A stretch of 64,000 nt of DNA from Muscardinus avellanarius (taxonomy: Eukaryota; Chordata; Mammalia; Rodentia; Gliridae), in assembly GCA_963383645.1 (NCBI GenBank), contig OY726565.1, positions 38,732,124-38,796,123 on the forward strand. The letters are read 5' to 3'. The notes under the pieces are model-generated. The model had not been told where the DNA came from. It saw only the letters and a program-made list of their open reading frames with translations, and made no database searches. Positions 35,600 to 47,148 of the stretch are shown here, piece by piece. How positions within the stretch are numbered: the stretch's first letter is position 1; each line of letters opens with the position of its first letter. A program made the position numbers and the translations under genes.

Positions 35600-36930
35600 T
35601 GGTAATTTGGCCTTCTTTTATCCCCCTACTAGAATTAAATGTAGAAATTTAAAAATAGATGCCATTTGTAAAATGTCTTGACTTTTCCAGATATTTGGGG
35701 CATACAAAGGATAATTTTGTTCTCTTTACTAAATAATAAATTTATCACTAGTTATAATTTTTCAAAGAATGACAATATTTAATTTTTCAAGACTGGATCT
35801 TGTAACATCTGCTATCCTACTGATCTTAATTGGATGTTGTAATTACAGATATCTTGTTATATAATGAAGAAAAATCCCCTGGTTATCAATCACAAATTTA
35901 TTATTATGTTTGCTGACAGATAGTGAAAGCTATCTCTAACTTTAAATTATTATCTATAATTGAGAAAGAAAATCAATTTTAATGCTCTTAAACTTTTAGG
36001 GATTATAAATAAATAATGAATAAAATAACTCATTTAATACTCTTCTGTTGTCCACAGATCTAAAATAGCACATGCATTCCATACTTATTGTACTATATTT
36101 AGGGTTCCTTATAAAGAAAACAAAATGTTTAAATGGAAATTATTTACATGGACTCTTAAAAAGTAGAGTCTAAATACCATAATTGAAAGCATTTTCTTAT
36201 TTTTGACTAGGGAAGCCAAATTACTTGGCACATATGAAACACTATTTGAAATCAATTTTTCTTTTGCTATGGTTCTATGCTTTTGATGTTTTCGTGTGAA
36301 GTAAATTCTCAGTGATTTGTTTTTCTTACATGGACTTGAAGAAGAATATATCATCACTTGAGGAGAGAGAAAACAGAAGCAACTTTCAGGGTTAAGGTAG
36401 TATAGTATAGTAAACTGTGGTCATAAAGTTCTTATAGTTTGTACCCAGTCTTCTGACAGTGAACATTTCCACTGCAAGGGAACTTTCCTATAATATTCCA
36501 GGATGATAATGGGTAGAGGTAAGACCAGAGGTAGTTAGCTAGCTAAGAAGTGACTCTTGTTTGAATGACTACATATATTCCTACGTTTTCATTCTAATAT
36601 GAAAGATACACAAAAGTAACTTTAAATTCCAGACACATTGAGGATTAGACAATTGAAATAGAGAAAGTTCAAGCCATGGCAATATATTCAGAGTCAGGAA
36701 AAGTTAGTAAAGACGGGAGGGTAGGGAGAGATAATTAGAACTGTTTCTTCTTTGAAAACTTTCTTCCTCTTTTGGATTCTACTCTGAGGATTGTCATATT
36801 CCTCAAGGGATATGGAAAACAAAACAATAACAAAAACAACAACAAAAAACCCCCAGCAGGTCACTAATATGGGCCTTGAGTATTAGTGACTGGTGTTTAC
36901 CCCCACAGTGTTTGTCCATCTGTTGTTAAT
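35600..36930. other. RIPPLY2-CYB5R4 intergenic DNA
   Basis: AT-rich and without recognisable repeats. Confidence 0.5.
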
Positions 36931-36934
36931 ATAT

Positions 36935-37213
36935 TGGAATAATAAAAAGAGTCACTAACATTTATTGAATGAGCATTATTAATCATTTACAGTGCAGGGC
37001 ATGATGGTGCACAGCTGTAATCTCAGTACTTGGGAGCTGAGACAAGAGGATCTCAGGTTCATGGCCAGCCTCAGCTACTTAGCAATACTCTCAGTAGCCT
37101 AGCCAGACTCTGTTTCATAACAAAACAAAACAAAACAAAACAAAACAAAACAAAACAAAACAAAGGGGGTGAGGCTGTAGCTTGGAGATGAAATACCCCT
37201 GGGTTCAAGCCCC

Positions 37214-37265
<52 letters not shown>

Positions 37266-37440
37266 TACATTGTACTCTATAGTTAAGCTATGATCATTTA
37301 AATCTTACTAAAACTGAAGCCATTATGCAGAGTCAGAAAATGAGGCTTTGAGAAACGAATGCATAATACATTAAGTGCAGACACTAATTTGCTCAATTAT
37401 TAAGTGCGAGGATGGCATCAGAACCAAATGTTTGAGTTTT
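36935..37440 (-). repeat. MIR split by a SINE
   Basis: Left part 36935-36995 (cactaacatttattgaatga), right part 37265-37440 (aatgaggctttgagaaacga). The SINE at 37000-37262 sits between them. Confidence 0.55.
37000..37262 (+). repeat. SINE, old type, with (AAAAC)n linker and (CA)n tail
   Basis: The A-rich linker is an AAAAC run at 37121-37162; CA run 37217-37262. Confidence 0.8.
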
Positions 37441-37662
37441 CACCACCGCAGTTGAAGGTGAGTGGCATCAGCACATAATTCCCTCTATGTTTCAAGGTAG
37501 ATGGGAAGTTACACGAGGAGGAAGAATTTGTGAGTGAATAGAGCAAAAGGTGACTTCAAGGTCTTTTGCTCATTTGTCAGTCATCTGTGAGGGTGCTTAA
37601 AGACGAAATTTTCTTTTTACCCAACAATAGTGATTACTTGCATCAGATTCCTTAGTTTCTCT

Positions 37663-37831
37663 TTTCTTCTTGTCCTTCTTCTTCTTGTTCTTCTTCTTGT
37701 TCTTCTTCTTGTTCTTCTTCTTGTTCTCCTCCTCCTCCTCCTCCTCCTCCTCCTCCTCCTCCTCCTCCTCCTCCTCCTCCTCCTCCTTCTCTCTCTCTCT
37801 CTCTCTCTCCCCTCCCCTCCCCGACCCCCCC
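37663..37831. repeat. Polypyrimidine tract (CTT/CTC/TC/C)n upstream of CYB5R4
   Basis: TTCTTCTTG units, then about 20 CTC units (37727-37785), TC repeats and C-runs ending in 13 C at about 37825-37837. Confidence 0.92.
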
Positions 37832-38008
37832 CCCCCGTGGTACTGGGGATTGAACTCAAGGGCATTCTACCTCTGAGCTACACATCTCAGCATTTTTTAA
37901 TTTTTTGTTTTGAAACACGGCATTATTAGGTTGCCGAGAGTCTCGCTAAGCTGCTGAGGTGCCCTTGAACCTGACATCCTCCTGTCTCATTACTGTGATT
38001 ACAGGTTG
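37832..38008 (-). repeat. SINE, old type
   Basis: Sits between the polypyrimidine tract and the CYB5R4 promoter. Confidence 0.7.
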
Positions 38009-38269
38009 GATTTCTTAGCTCTTAAAGTTGTGAGGCTCTTTCCGTAAAAGCTTAGTACAACACAGGAGAAACTCAGAACCATGTAATAGTTTTATATTTC
38101 AAGAAGCGCGATGGTACTGCTTAACAATGAACACACTCTGGCGCTTTGGGGTTAACAGGACTCTACAAGAATTTGTTTTCATATTCGATCAGCACCAGGG
38201 CTTAAAAAACAAAACAAAACAAAACAAAACAGCTTCATGCGCTAATCTTTCCGCGAAATAGCTGTCACT

Positions 38270-38830
38270 TCCCTCCAGTGCTGAAATTAGGGCGCCGGAC
38301 ACAATGCGCATGCGTACTTTCTTCCACCCGCCACCCCTCCCACAGCCGGCGCTCTGGCCTCCCATTGGCTCCGCCCTCCGTGGACGTGCTACGTCATGGC
38401 GTGCCTCACCCTTGGTGACCCCGGAAGTGGGTCGGGGGCTCGGCCTCGGCCCGGCCGCAGAGCCGGGGCGCAACATTCTCCTCAAAGGAGGGTCCCTCTG
38501 AGTGAACAGATCTGGCGGCGAGCCCCGGGCAGGGCGGGGGCCAGGGCCCCAGGATGCTAAACGTCCCTTCTCAGGCTTTCCCGGCCCCGCGCTCCCAGCA
38601 GCGCGTTGCCTCCGGGGGGCGTACCAAGGTAAGCAGGTGGCATCCTCTGCCTGTCCCGGCGCCCGCCTCCCGCCGGCCTTTCGCGCTCGGCACCGCGGGT
38701 TCGCTCCGGCGCCTGGCTCCCACCTCCCGGCCCCTCGGTTCCCTCCTACCCTTGCCCGCGACCCCTTTAAGTCCCACACGGTTCGGTCCTTGAACGCCTC
38801 CCGTCTCCTCACCTGCTAGCCCCTTTGCTG
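38270..38830 (+). promoter_or_regulatory. CYB5R4: CYB5R4 CpG-island promoter
   Basis: TATA-less and CpG-dense. Motifs above the start codon: an NRF1-like TGCGCATGCGTA (38305-38316), an inverted CCAAT box ATTGG (38364-38368), a CRE/ATF-like TACGTCA (38390-38396), an ETS site CCGGAAGT (38421-38428) and GC boxes. This is the usual set for a constitutive gene. Transcription probably starts between 38440 and 38520; the exact start cannot be read from sequence. Confidence 0.75.
38554..38628 (+). CDS. CYB5R4: CYB5R4 coding exon 1
   Basis: Twenty-five codons, ending CGT ACC AAG|gtaagc in phase 0. It encodes the conserved N-terminus from MLNVPSQAF to GGRTK. A 4.97-kb intron follows. Confidence 0.95.
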
Positions 38831-41144
38831 TGGTCAGGTTCCTTCTCCAGGTTCTTTCCCGCTACTTAAATTCAGATCTGTCGGACGGGTCCAGGCACGG
38901 GGCTTTTCTATTGTAAGTACTTAGTAGTAGCTTCCATTTCTCAACTTGTTCTCTCTGATCTTTTGTTCTTTACTCTTCTGAGGAGTTGTAAGTGATATGG
39001 GTTCCATCGCAGGACAGAAGGGCTAAGAGTGGCGACAAGAGACATCCCTTAGGAGTAGGGAGCTAGGAAAGACTAGAGAAGCCAAGACAAATGTCCACAC
39101 ACCTCTGTTCAGGTTTAGGGACACTTCTCTTTAAATTATACTTTTTCCCCTCTGGTACCTGATTGGTTCAACTTTGCCTTTTCTAAGGATACCACTTGCT
39201 GATTTTGAAACTAATGTAATACTCTTGAGGTTTTTTTTTTGTTTTGTTTTGTTTTGTTTTGTTTTGGTTTTTTTTTTTGGTGGTGGTGGTACTGGGGATT
39301 GAACCCACGGGCATTCTGTCTCCAACCTACGCGCCCAGACCTTTTAAAAAATATTTTGTTTTGAAACAAGTTCTCAATAGGTTGCTGAAAGTTTCACTTT
39401 GTTGCTGAGGCTATCCTTGAACCTGTGATCCTCCTGTCTCAGCCTCCTAAATACTGAGATTTCAGGCGTGCCATCAGGCCTGGCTTACTCTTGAGTATTT
39501 GTTGAGCATAGCTACTGTTAGCAACAGGTGGAATACAAATATTTTGTGTTTGCAAAATTCAGTCAAAATTGTGTTGTGTTCGCTGCAATGTCAGTTGCTA
39601 GTTCCTTCCCTTTTGTTTTTGAGACTTCTCCCTAAATGGGCCATTCCTCCCTCCTCTGTTTCTGGACCCTTTGAGTCTTAGCATCATTTTGAACCTTCAC
39701 TGCCTTTCTTACTTTTTTCCTTTGGACCTGAAATTTTCATCCTAAATCAGAATGCGGGTTCAAGGATCTTTAGTTTTCGTTTGCTTTTCACAGGTCTGCA
39801 TCCCCAACTATAGTATTAATACTGAGATTATTAAGTGCTTCCTGATGGCCATGTGGGTTTTGAGTGCTTTTTCTTTATAACATATTTTATTCTTCACAGT
39901 GATCCTACAAAAGGGGCTTTTATTATCTCCATTTCACAGGAAAGGATACTGGTTAGATCATATTATAGGCATATGATGTGCTTCTGTCTGTGCCATTTCA
40001 CTTACTGCTCTGTACATCTCTTATACAGCATTCAGTCTTTCCCTTTCTTTTTGGTGTTTGACCTGTTTTTCTCCCTAAATACCTGACTGGATAGTCGTAT
40101 AGTCTTTCTAGAACCCGAATGCGAGTTGCTGCCTTTCTTCATTAAAACTGCCGTTCGTTTTCTCAACATTCATTTAAAGGAGAAAATTTAGGCCAGCCAT
40201 GGTGGTACACGCTTGTAATCCCAGCAGTCAAAAGGCTGAGTCAGGAGGATCACTGGTTGTAGACAGCCTCAGCTACTACTTAGTGAGGCACTTTGTAACT
40301 TAGTGAGACTCTGTTTCAAAATAAAGTATAAAAAATGGGGCTGGGCGTGTAGCTCAGAGGTAGAATGCCCCTGGGTTCCATCCAGGGGCATTAATATATA
40401 AATTAATTTATTATAATATAATCAATATATTATTTATTAACATATATTATTTATTAATATGTTATATATTAATAATATAAAAACAAAGGTGAAAACAGTG
40501 AAAAGACAAAAAATCACATGGGTGATGATGGCAAAAGTGAGTTTTTGGTATAAAAAAGAACAAAATAAGATTATTGTGTAATTTAGAGAAAAACAGACTC
40601 ATTTTCTTCTTTCTTTGTGAAACATGATAATCTTGAACATGTTAGAAGCTGAATCAGTATTGCATGAGATGTGTAAGGTTGAAATCCATGAAACCTAGTT
40701 GGGGAAGGTATATGTCATAATTGCTAAAAGCTTAGACTTTGAAGTAAGAAAGAAACAGATTCACTACTGAATTGAAATGAGAAGAAACAGATTCCCAGAT
40801 CCACTACTTAGTCTCTTTGAATCTGTTTCCTCATGTGTAAACAAGAATAGCAGTACCAGTTTTTTCACATTATTCATAGTATTAAGCAAGATGTTTTTCT
40901 TTGCACAGCTTTGATATACAGTAAAGGTTGCTTACTCAACCTTACAGATTTGCATCTGACATACAGAATCCATTCAGTATGTGATAGCTATTATTATTTC
41001 TACTAGTACTATAAGCCAGTATTTATTAGAATATACCCTATATGAGAGGCATGGTTTCTTTCTTTTTCTTTTTCTTTTCTTTTTTTTTTTTTGTGGTACT
41101 GGGGTTCCTGGAAGCCCTTCTACCTCCGGGCTACACTCCCAGAC

Positions 41145-41198
<54 letters not shown>

Positions 41199-44100
41199 TG
41201 TATATATTTTTAAATTTGGAAACAGGGTGTCTTAAGCCAGCGCAGCTGGCTTCAAACCTGCGCAATCCTCTTGTCTCTGCCTCCCAAGCATGGGGATTAC
41301 AAGCATGCGCCACCACGCCCAGCGAGAGGCATGGTTTTTAATTTCAAGGAGTTTAGTCTTGCAGGCTGCACAGATTATTAAACAGATAGTTATAATGCCA
41401 TAAGTATTATCATAGGTTGTTATGCCAAGAAGGAGTTGGAGTCAGAGAAGGCTCCCAGAGAAAAGGATGTGGGGCAATCCAGTAAGAGGACATAAAGCTG
41501 TGAGCAAGTGCTTGATAGCAATCAAGGAATAAGTTCCTATTTGGCTAAAGCATATAATGGGAAGAAGCAAAAGTTAAAACATGGAGCTACTGAGGCAAAT
41601 TATGACCAGATTGTGAAGAATCTGGGAATTTTGGAGACATTATTTTGAAGTAATATGGGAAGCCACTGGAAGAGAGAGGGTTTATGATTTAAATTGTGTT
41701 TCCAAAACATTACCCTGGGATTATGGAATATAGAAAGACCAGTGATTTTTATTTGGGATGGGAAAAATCATTTTTTTATATCTTATCATTAGTTAGGATC
41801 AAGAGAGTTTCATTGATGGTCAGAATGGAGCAATGTACATTTGTAGATATGAAATTGGAAATGTACCACAGATCTATTAACTTGCTTATTTGAGGGAGAA
41901 ATGTATGCCTAAAATAGATACAGTTCAGAAAAGTGAGATATATAAACTTTCATGAATATATCTGCTTTTACATTAAACATGTTTCTGGTACTATGTTATA
42001 AATTAGTTGGACAAATGTGATGGTAGTTATGTTACACAGAGATGTCTTGAAAATTTTCTACTATGTTATCTTTAAGTGATTGAAATACAGTACTACCACT
42101 GCCTTAGTTTTTTTTTTTTTGTGTGTGTGTGTGTTACTATAACAAAATACCTGAGACTAGAAAACTTATAAAGAACAGAAATTATTTATCACACTTCTGA
42201 AAGCTGGAGAGTCTAATGTCAAGGGTCTCATATTTGGTAGGTACCGTAGTGCTGTGTCCTAACATGGTGGAGGGCATCATATGGTGACAAAGAGCAAGAG
42301 AGAACTTGCAGCCCAAGGTCTTTTACAACTGCATTATCCGTGAGGAGGAGCTCCCATGACTTAAACACCTCCCATTAGTTTCCACCATCCTATGCGGTTG
42401 CTAGTTGAGGATTAATTTAATTTCCCAACATGTGCTTTTAGGGGGCACATTCAAGCCATATCAATCTTTTATCTAAAAGCATTGAAAATGTGTTTTGTGA
42501 AACAAAACAGAAACCCAAACCTTCTGTTAGTAAATCATCTAGGCAGATGACAAAGACTCTGCAAAAGGCTTGATGGTAAATACAGTGGTCTACCCTTATC
42601 CACAGTTACCTGGTCTGTGCTCTCGGTTACCCATAGTCAACTGTAGTTTGAAAGTACTTAATGGAACATTAAGAAAAGAAAGAAGTAATTCCGAGGTTTT
42701 AAGTTATACCTTTGCGTGAGCGCGCGCGTGCGTGTGTGTATGTTGTGTGTATGTGTGTTACTGAGGATTGAACCCAGGACATTTTAACTCTTGAGTACAC
42801 AGCTGACTCTTTTTATTTTTTGTTTGGAAACAGGGTTTGCTAAGAATCTTGCCATATTGCTGAGTCTGGTTTCAAACCTACGCTTCTCTTGTCTCAGCCT
42901 CCAATACTGGGATTAAAGGCATATGCAACCATGCCTGGCTTATATGCTTTGTTCTTTGCATATGTGGTACTGGAGATTGAACTCAGGGGCTTGCTACCCC
43001 TGAGTTACACTCCAGCCTATTTATGAACGTATGTATGTATGTATGTATGTATGTATGTATGTATGTATGTATAAGCACAGTCTCACTAAGTTGCTAAGGC
43101 TGGACTTGAACCTGCAATCCTATCTCGGCCTCTCAAGTACTGAGGTGCACCACCACCTGTGGTTATATATCTTGTACCCCATTTAGATGTATGGCTACAA
43201 GGCACCAATAAAATACAAAACAAAGAGAAGCCATAAAGTGAATTTATTACATGAAAAGATGAAGATTCTCAGTAAGTTTATTTTAATACAACATGATAAG
43301 TGTACTTTGAGACAGGATCTTGCTAAGTTGCCCAGGCTGGCCTAGAGCTTGCAATCCTCCTGTCGCAGCCTCCCCTTTAGCTGGGATTACAGGCATGTGG
43401 CAAAATGCCTGGCAGGAAAACAATTTTGACAGCCTCCTAAAACTATGAGTATTTGTATAATTGTTATATTTAAATTTTGTGTTTTTTTCAATGGGAATAA
43501 AAATAATGAAGTATCCTGAACATAAGTAGCAGGGCAAAGGGAAAGCAGCTAACTTGATGACGCCATATTTATTTCTTCCTTTTTTTCTCTTTAAGGTACC
43601 TTTAAAACAGGGTAGAAGTCTTATGGATTGGATTCGACTGACCAAAAGTGGAAGGGACCTAACAGGATTCAAAGGCAGGTTAATTGAAGTAACTGAAGAA
43701 GAACTTAAGAAACACAACAAAAAAGATGATTGCTGGATATGCATAAGAGGTAGGTGGTATTTATTAAGTACTTTAAAAGGTTTTTCCTGGGCTTTCCATT
43801 TATAATGCCATATAATATTATAATGATTATAATATGCTATAATAGTCATATTAGTCATGTAATACCATAATAGTCGTATTTGGTAATAGAGTTCAAAATT
43901 AAATGACAAAAATGTGCCTCTGTTGGACAATAAATAATGTTCTGATTCTGGACAATATTTCTTCCTTACATAACCACTTACACTTTAATGCAGAAGACAG
44001 TGGATTTCTGAAATGAAAATTATTTTCTAGCATCTAGTAAGTACAGAAAGGAAACAAATGTTGCCCAGGCAATTGAATGCCAAAGTAGCATAGTAAAGTT

Positions 44101-46481
44101 ACCTAGTAGCACCCACTTTATACAGAATAACTCTCTACCTTACAGAATTATTAAATTCTGTTTGGAAATCAGAAAGCCAATATTAAAGCCAAATCTTCAG
44201 TTTTCATTTATAGCAAATTTTGTTACTTTTAAGATACCTTTCTTAGCAATATTACTTGCCTGATTTTTCTAGTTTGAGAAAAATTAAAAGTTCCAAAAAT
44301 TAAATAGGAGTAATAAGAAATGCGTAGAGACAGGAGCAGTTGACAGAAGCAGGCCTCATGCTAGCTGACTAGCTGGTATCTAGGAGAGGCGAGAAAGCTT
44401 CTGTATGGTTTGGCTGCATGTGTCTGCTCCTGGCTTCTGGTTAAGGAGGAAGGAGTACCAATACTTTCTAACATGTTGCCCAATGAAAGGAAAGTAAAAG
44501 AAAACATGGGACTAAATGTAATTGTCTTTTTCTTAATAGCTGTTGAAATTTAAAATATTACTGATAATTTCTTAAAGGAGTAATGTATGTCAAAGTTAGC
44601 TAGCCTTAAAGGTCAGTGATAACGTTTGGGGAGAGAGAGGGAGAGGGAGAGGGAGAGGGAGAGGGAGACGGAGAGGGAGAGGGAGAGGGAGAGGGAGAGG
44701 GAGAGGGAGACAGAGAGGGAGAGGGAGAGGGAGAGGGAGACGGAGAGGGAGAGGGAGAGGGAGAGGGAGAGGGAGACGGAGAGGGAGAGGGAGACGGAGA
44801 GGGAGAGGGAGAGGGAGAGGGAGAGAGAGAGGGAGAGGGAGAATGTGTGTGTGTGTGTACTGGGGATTGAACCCAGGAGTTCATTTTACCACTGAACTAC
44901 ATCTCCAGCCCCTCCTTTCTTCCCTCCCTCCCCTTCCTTCCTCTTATTCTTCTTTCGTTCTTTTTTTGTGTTACTGGGGATTGAACACAGGGGCATTCTA
45001 CCTCCAAGCTATGCCCCTAGTCTTTTATATTTTTGTTTTTGAAGGAGTCTCAATAGGTTGCTGAGAGTCGCCCTAAGTTGCTGAGGCTGGGCTTGAAACT
45101 GCAGTCCCGTCTTAGCCTCCCACATACTGGGATTACAGCTGTACCACCACGCCTGACTCTCTCCTCTTTTCTCCCCTCTCCTCCCCCTTCTTCATGGGTC
45201 TCTTAAGTTGCCCAGGTAGCTTAGGAAATTTTGTGATCCTCCTAACTACAGCCATACTTACATGAACCTGCCCAATCTTATCTGAACTTATGATCCTCCT
45301 ACCTAAGCCTCCCAAGTCCCTGGGATTATAGGCATGCACCACTGTGTATGGCTGGACTCAAGTTTTAGTTAAAACTATATACCATAAGGAAGCATGGTAT
45401 CTTAGTGTCATTTCTTTTTTAACGTATTTTTTTCATTTTCAACAATTGCCTTATTTTTAGACTGGATCTGAATTTAGTCAGTCAGTATAAAAGAGAAGCA
45501 ATATTTTCAAGAACTCTTAGAAAAAAATACAATTTAGTATGAGTTTCTATGTGTTAATCTTTTGAGAGTTTTATGGTTTGAATAAAGATAGTATCCCCAA
45601 AGGTTCACACTTGAAAGACTTGATCACTAACATGACAGTATTGGAAGGGGCTGTGACCTTTCAGAGATGTCCTTAGGTCACTGTATGTGTGAAGGTGAGG
45701 GGGGATGCCTTTGAAGGAGATTGTGGGAACTTGCTCCTGTAGGTTTCCCCTTTATTGCTCTTTGAAAGCTTTCAAGAACTTAAAGTGATTTACAAACATG
45801 TGATGCTTTGAGCAACCTCTAAATATCTCTTCTACAGAGGTCTGTAGAGCCTAGATCAGAATGTTTTTACTATAGTATGACATATTTTATCATCGTATAT
45901 AGGTAATGTTGGTAATGAGGTGGTAAGTAATGTGTTAAATCATCATTTGGTGATATGGACAGCCTTTGACTTTTGTGAGGATGAGGAAAGTATAGCCTGA
46001 TATTTAATAATAGGCCATTTGAATAAATAGTATTTCAAAAAAGTTGATTGTAGTGAGTAAGCACACTGGTTTTTCCTAATGCTGATTGTCATTCTGTTAA
46101 ATTAAAGAAGCTGGTTTGAGGCTTTCAAAAAAGTGGTCTTATAGGTCTATATTTTTCATATTTCACAACTATTTAAAAATCTTACATATTGATTCCAAAA
46201 AGTAGTATTTCATCTTTTATATTTCTATTACAGTTTTCTAGGTTTCTATGTTTATAGTAAACCTTTTAAAATTTACTTACAGAGCTGGGTATGGTGGCGC
46301 ATGCTTGTAATCCTAGTGCTTGGGAGGCTGAGACAGGAGGATTGCACAGGTTCAAAGCCAGCCTCAGCTACTTAGTGAGGCTCTCAGCAACTTAGTGAGA
46401 TCCTGTTTCCAAATAAAGTATAAAATAGGTCTGGGAGTGTAGACCAGAGGTAGAAGGCCCCTGAGTTCCACCCCTAGTACC

Positions 46482-46512
<31 letters not shown>

Positions 46513-47112
46513 AATTTATTTACTTACAGGATGGTAGTGTAAACTTTTGTTAATGTAGTTGATCTTCATTATTTGTAAAATTTATATTTGCCAATTTGCT
46601 TATTTGACAAAATGTATTTTAACCTTAAAACTAATACAGTGCATTAATAGTTATTCAGAGACATGTATAAAGTGATGAAAAATTTGTATCACCCATATAC
46701 ATGTTCCTGGCTAGGGACATACAGGGTGATGCTCTGCCTTCCTGTTTCTGATCTCACGCTGCAAACAAGTATCTTTTTCATGGTCATTTCATGCCACATT
46801 TTCCACATTTTTATGTTGTTGTTCTTTAAAATGACCCCAGGAATAGTGTGAAAGTACTGTCACAAGAAGGCTGCAGTGTGCTCTGTGGAGAAACTGTGTT
46901 AGAAAAGTTTCATTCAAGCCTGGTGTGGTGGCGCATGCTTGTAATCCCAGCATTTGGGAGGCTGAGACTGGAGGATCACGGTTCAAGGCCAGCCTCAGCT
47001 ACTTAGGCACTCCGTAACTTAGTGAGACCCTGTTTCAAAATAAAGAATAAAAAATAGGGCAGGGGGTGTAGCTCAGAATTCTAATGCCCCTGGGCTCCAT
47101 CCCCAGACCTGC

Positions 47113-47148
<36 letters not shown>

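Larger units (their letters stand above)
38629..43595 (+). other. CYB5R4: CYB5R4 intron 1
   Basis: 4.97 kb; SINEs, MIRs, an antisense MaLR LTR and microsatellites, otherwise unassigned. Confidence 0.9.

Noticed and set aside
37617..37929. Arg-rich and Leu-rich frames over the CTC tract
   Set aside because: Translation of a trinucleotide repeat.
38189..38819. A 207-codon antisense frame and overlapping sense frames at the CYB5R4 promoter
   Set aside because: Same base-composition effect; partly runs into an AAAAC repeat. No family resemblance.
44606..44895. Gly-Glu, Arg-Glu and Ser-Pro repeat 'proteins'
   Set aside because: Translation of the GGGAGA array in three phases.
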